This document shows, in pieces, positions 62,546 to 64,000 of a stretch of 64,000 bases of DNA. The stretch's first letter is position 1, and each line of letters starts with the position of its first letter. The stretch comes from Rhodophyticola sp017644125 (GTDB taxonomy: Bacteria > Pseudomonadota > Alphaproteobacteria > Rhodobacterales > Rhodobacteraceae), in NCBI RefSeq assembly GCF_042140125.1, contig NZ_CP159473.1; one strand, written 5' to 3'. The notes under the pieces were generated by a model. That model did no database searches and had not been told where the DNA came from. It saw only the letters and a program-made list of their open reading frames with translations. Both the position numbers and the translations under genes were made by a program.

Positions 62546-63709
62546 TCAGTAGGCCTTGCCGCGCGCCGATACCGGCCAGAGCGTTTCGACCTTGCCGTTG
62601 CGCACGCCCACATACCAGTCATGGACATTGCAGGTCGGGTCGCAATGGCCGGGGACGAGCTTCAGCTTGTCATTGACCTTCAGGACGCCGTTCGGGTCGG
62701 CAACCACGCCATGCTCATCGGAGCATTTGACGTATTCCACGTCCGTGCGCCCGAAGATCACCGGCAGGCCGCTGTCGACGGATTGCGCCTTCAGACCGGC
62801 ATCCACGATTGCCTTGTCCGCCTTGGCGTGGCTCATCACCGAGGTCAGGATAAAGAGCGCGTTTTCCCATTCGCCCTGATCGATCCGCTGCCCGTTCTCG
62901 TCGAGAATACGCCCGTAATCGGCATCCATGAACGCATAGCTGCCACACTGCAATTCATTGTAAACACCTGAATTACTTTCGAAATAATAGGATCCGGTGC
63001 CGCCGCCGCCAACGATGTCGCAGGCGATGCCATCGGCCTTCAGCGTATCCACCGCGTCCTTCACCTGCGCCACGGCGATGTCGATCTTGGCCTTCCGGTC
63101 ATCATAGCTGTCCATATGCTGCATCGCGCCCTGATAGGCCTGGATCCCGGCGAATCTCAGCCCGTCGGCCGCGTCGATGGCCTTGGCGATCTCGACCACC
63201 TCGGGGGTCGTGGTGACCCCGCAGCGGCCAGCGCCGCAGTCGATTTCCACCAGACATTCGATCTCGGTGCCGTGCCGGACGGCCGCCGCGGAGAGATCCG
63301 CCACATTGGCAAGATCGTCGACACAGCAGATCGTCCGCGCGCCAAGCTTGGGCAGGCGGGCCAGACGGTCGATCTTGGCCGGGTCGCGCACCTGGTTGGA
63401 GACCAGCACATCCTTGATGCCGCCGCGGGCGAAGACCTCCGCCTCGCTCACCTTCTGGCAGCAGACGCCGCAGGCACCGCCCAGATCGACCTGCAACTGC
63501 GCCACATCGACGGATTTGTGCATCTTGCCATGCACCCGGTGGCGCATTCCGTGGGCCTTGGCGTAATCGCCCATCTTCTTGATGTTGCGTTCCAGCGCGT
63601 CCAGATCCAGCACCAGCGCCGGCGTCTGGATATCCGCCTCGTCCATGCCGATGGCGGCGGGGATGTCGTAGCCGACTTCAAGGTCTTCGATTTTCACGTT
63701 CGCATTCAT
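62546..63709 (-). CDS. bhcC: beta-hydroxyaspartate aldolase
   Basis: The 387-residue fold-III PLP enzyme condenses glyoxylate with glycine to (2R,3S)-beta-hydroxyaspartate. The PLP lysine motif HGKMHKS is at residues 60-66 (probable Lys62), GGGGTGSYYFES binds phosphate, and the metal motif PGHCDPTCN near residue 357 resembles D-threonine aldolase. Length equals the characterised Paracoccus enzyme as I recall it. AAGGAGG upstream fixes ATG 63709. Thirteen bases separate it from bhcB. Confidence 0.94.
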   Translation of the reverse strand: MNANVKIEDLEVGYDIPAAIGMDEADIQTPALVLDLDALERNIKKMGDYAKAHGMRHRVHGKMHKSVDVAQLQVDLGGACGVCCQKVSEAEVFARGGIKDVLVSNQVRDPAKIDRLARLPKLGARTICCVDDLANVADLSAAAVRHGTEIECLVEIDCGAGRCGVTTTPEVVEIAKAIDAADGLRFAGIQAYQGAMQHMDSYDDRKAKIDIAVAQVKDAVDTLKADGIACDIVGGGGTGSYYFESNSGVYNELQCGSYAFMDADYGRILDENGQRIDQGEWENALFILTSVMSHAKADKAIVDAGLKAQSVDSGLPVIFGRTDVEYVKCSDEHGVVADPNGVLKVNDKLKLVPGHCDPTCNVHDWYVGVRNGKVETLWPVSARGKAY

Positions 63710-63722
63710 GGGGTTATCCTCC

Positions 63723-64000
63723 TTACGCTGCCATCCAGGGCAGCTTGTCCATATCCACATTGCCGCCGGTTATCACCACACCGACCCGCTTGCCCCGGAA
63801 CACATCGGGGTTCTTCAGGATCGTGGCCAGCGGCACGGCGCAGCTTGGCTCCATCACGATCTTCATCCGCTGCCATGTGAGCTTCATCGCGTCGATGATC
63901 TCCTGCTCGGAGGCCGTCAGGATGTCGGTCACGTGGTTCGACACGAAATGCCACGTGTTTTCCTTCAGCGGCACCTTCAGCCCGTCGGCGATGGTCACCG
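63723..64000 (-). CDS. bhcB: beta-hydroxyaspartate dehydratase, C-terminal part (cut by window end)
   Basis: The last 92 codons of a serine/threonine-dehydratase-family PLP enzyme. EPSCAVPLATILKNPDVFRG and VVITGGNVDMDKLPWM are the C-terminal helix and strand typical of threonine dehydratase/serine racemase. In the cycle it dehydrates beta-hydroxyaspartate to iminosuccinate. The gene continues beyond base 64000; the ATG at 63998 is internal and not the start. Function is assigned by bhcC/bhcD context. Confidence 0.85.
   Translation of the reverse strand, partial: VTIADGLKVPLKENTWHFVSNHVTDILTASEQEIIDAMKLTWQRMKIVMEPSCAVPLATILKNPDVFRGKRVGVVITGGNVDMDKLPWMAA

Overview
The window is a gene-dense, high-GC stretch of an alphaproteobacterial chromosome, almost certainly Rhodobacteraceae (Roseobacter/Rhodobacter group). 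Pointers are a NuoE with a long C-terminal helix-hairpin-helix extension, DUF5333/DUF5337-type small genes inside the nuo cluster, a GatC/GatA pair with a non-discriminating-type AspRS, and the beta-hydroxyaspartate-cycle genes at the right end. I place about 70 protein genes and one RNA gene (rnpB). I see no tRNA, rRNA, CRISPR array, insertion sequence or prophage. No CDS shows a frameshift; two are cut by the window edges.

Region 1 (1-2.5 kb): the tail of an NADPH:quinone reductase-like gene, an acyl-CoA synthetase and an unknown membrane protein. Region 2 (2.7-23.1 kb): all 14 subunits of respiratory complex I (nuoA-N) on the plus strand, interleaved with nine non-core genes: a PAPS-dependent sulfotransferase (nuoC/nuoD), a membrane protein sharing NuoE's C-terminal domain and a DUF5337-like protein (nuoE/nuoF), a SAM methyltransferase, a DUF3291 protein, a lipoprotein and a DUF5333 protein (nuoF/nuoG), a second lipoprotein (nuoG/nuoH), and a carboxymuconolactone-decarboxylase-like protein (nuoI/nuoJ). 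Several are translationally coupled to nuo genes. This accessory layer is the least explained part of the window. birA, coaX and RNase J follow directly.

Region 3 (26.4-40 kb): a DEAD-box helicase, lipoprotein, conserved unknown protein and RF3 on the minus strand; a SnoaL-like protein; a Hint-domain protein whose expected first-position Cys is Ser; a divergent SDR coupled to a HEAT-repeat (AlkD-like) protein; an orphan ABC ATPase; tatABC coupled to a DUF815 ATPase; and an AlkB-type hydroxylase.

Region 4 (40-50.9 kb): a fused NuoE/NuoF-type formate dehydrogenase diaphorase subunit without its catalytic partner, YhhN, FtsY with a 21-copy hexanucleotide repeat, a GNAT, a DMT transporter, YciB and RluB with overlapping 3' ends, TadA, RNase P RNA, AmpD with a coupled lipoprotein, and GatA/GatC. 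Region 5 (50.9-61.4 kb): a ceramidase-like membrane hydrolase, UPF0173 hydrolase, ChrA, ribosomal protein L33 (too short for a routine ORF cutoff), a GNAT, a Bax-inhibitor-1 protein, a DUF1127 protein divergent from a LysR regulator, a peptidoglycan-binding lipoprotein, a 2Fe-2S ferredoxin, a VCBS-repeat protein, AspRS and a hemerythrin. Region 6 (61.5-64 kb): bhcD, bhcC and the 3' part of bhcB on the minus strand, the glyoxylate-assimilating beta-hydroxyaspartate cycle, cut by the window end.

Functionally the window combines aerobic energy conservation (complex I, formate-type diaphorase), C2 assimilation (BHAC), protein targeting (FtsY, Tat, YciB), RNA metabolism (RNase J, RNase P, DEAD helicase) and translation (RF3, GatCA, AspRS, L33, TadA).
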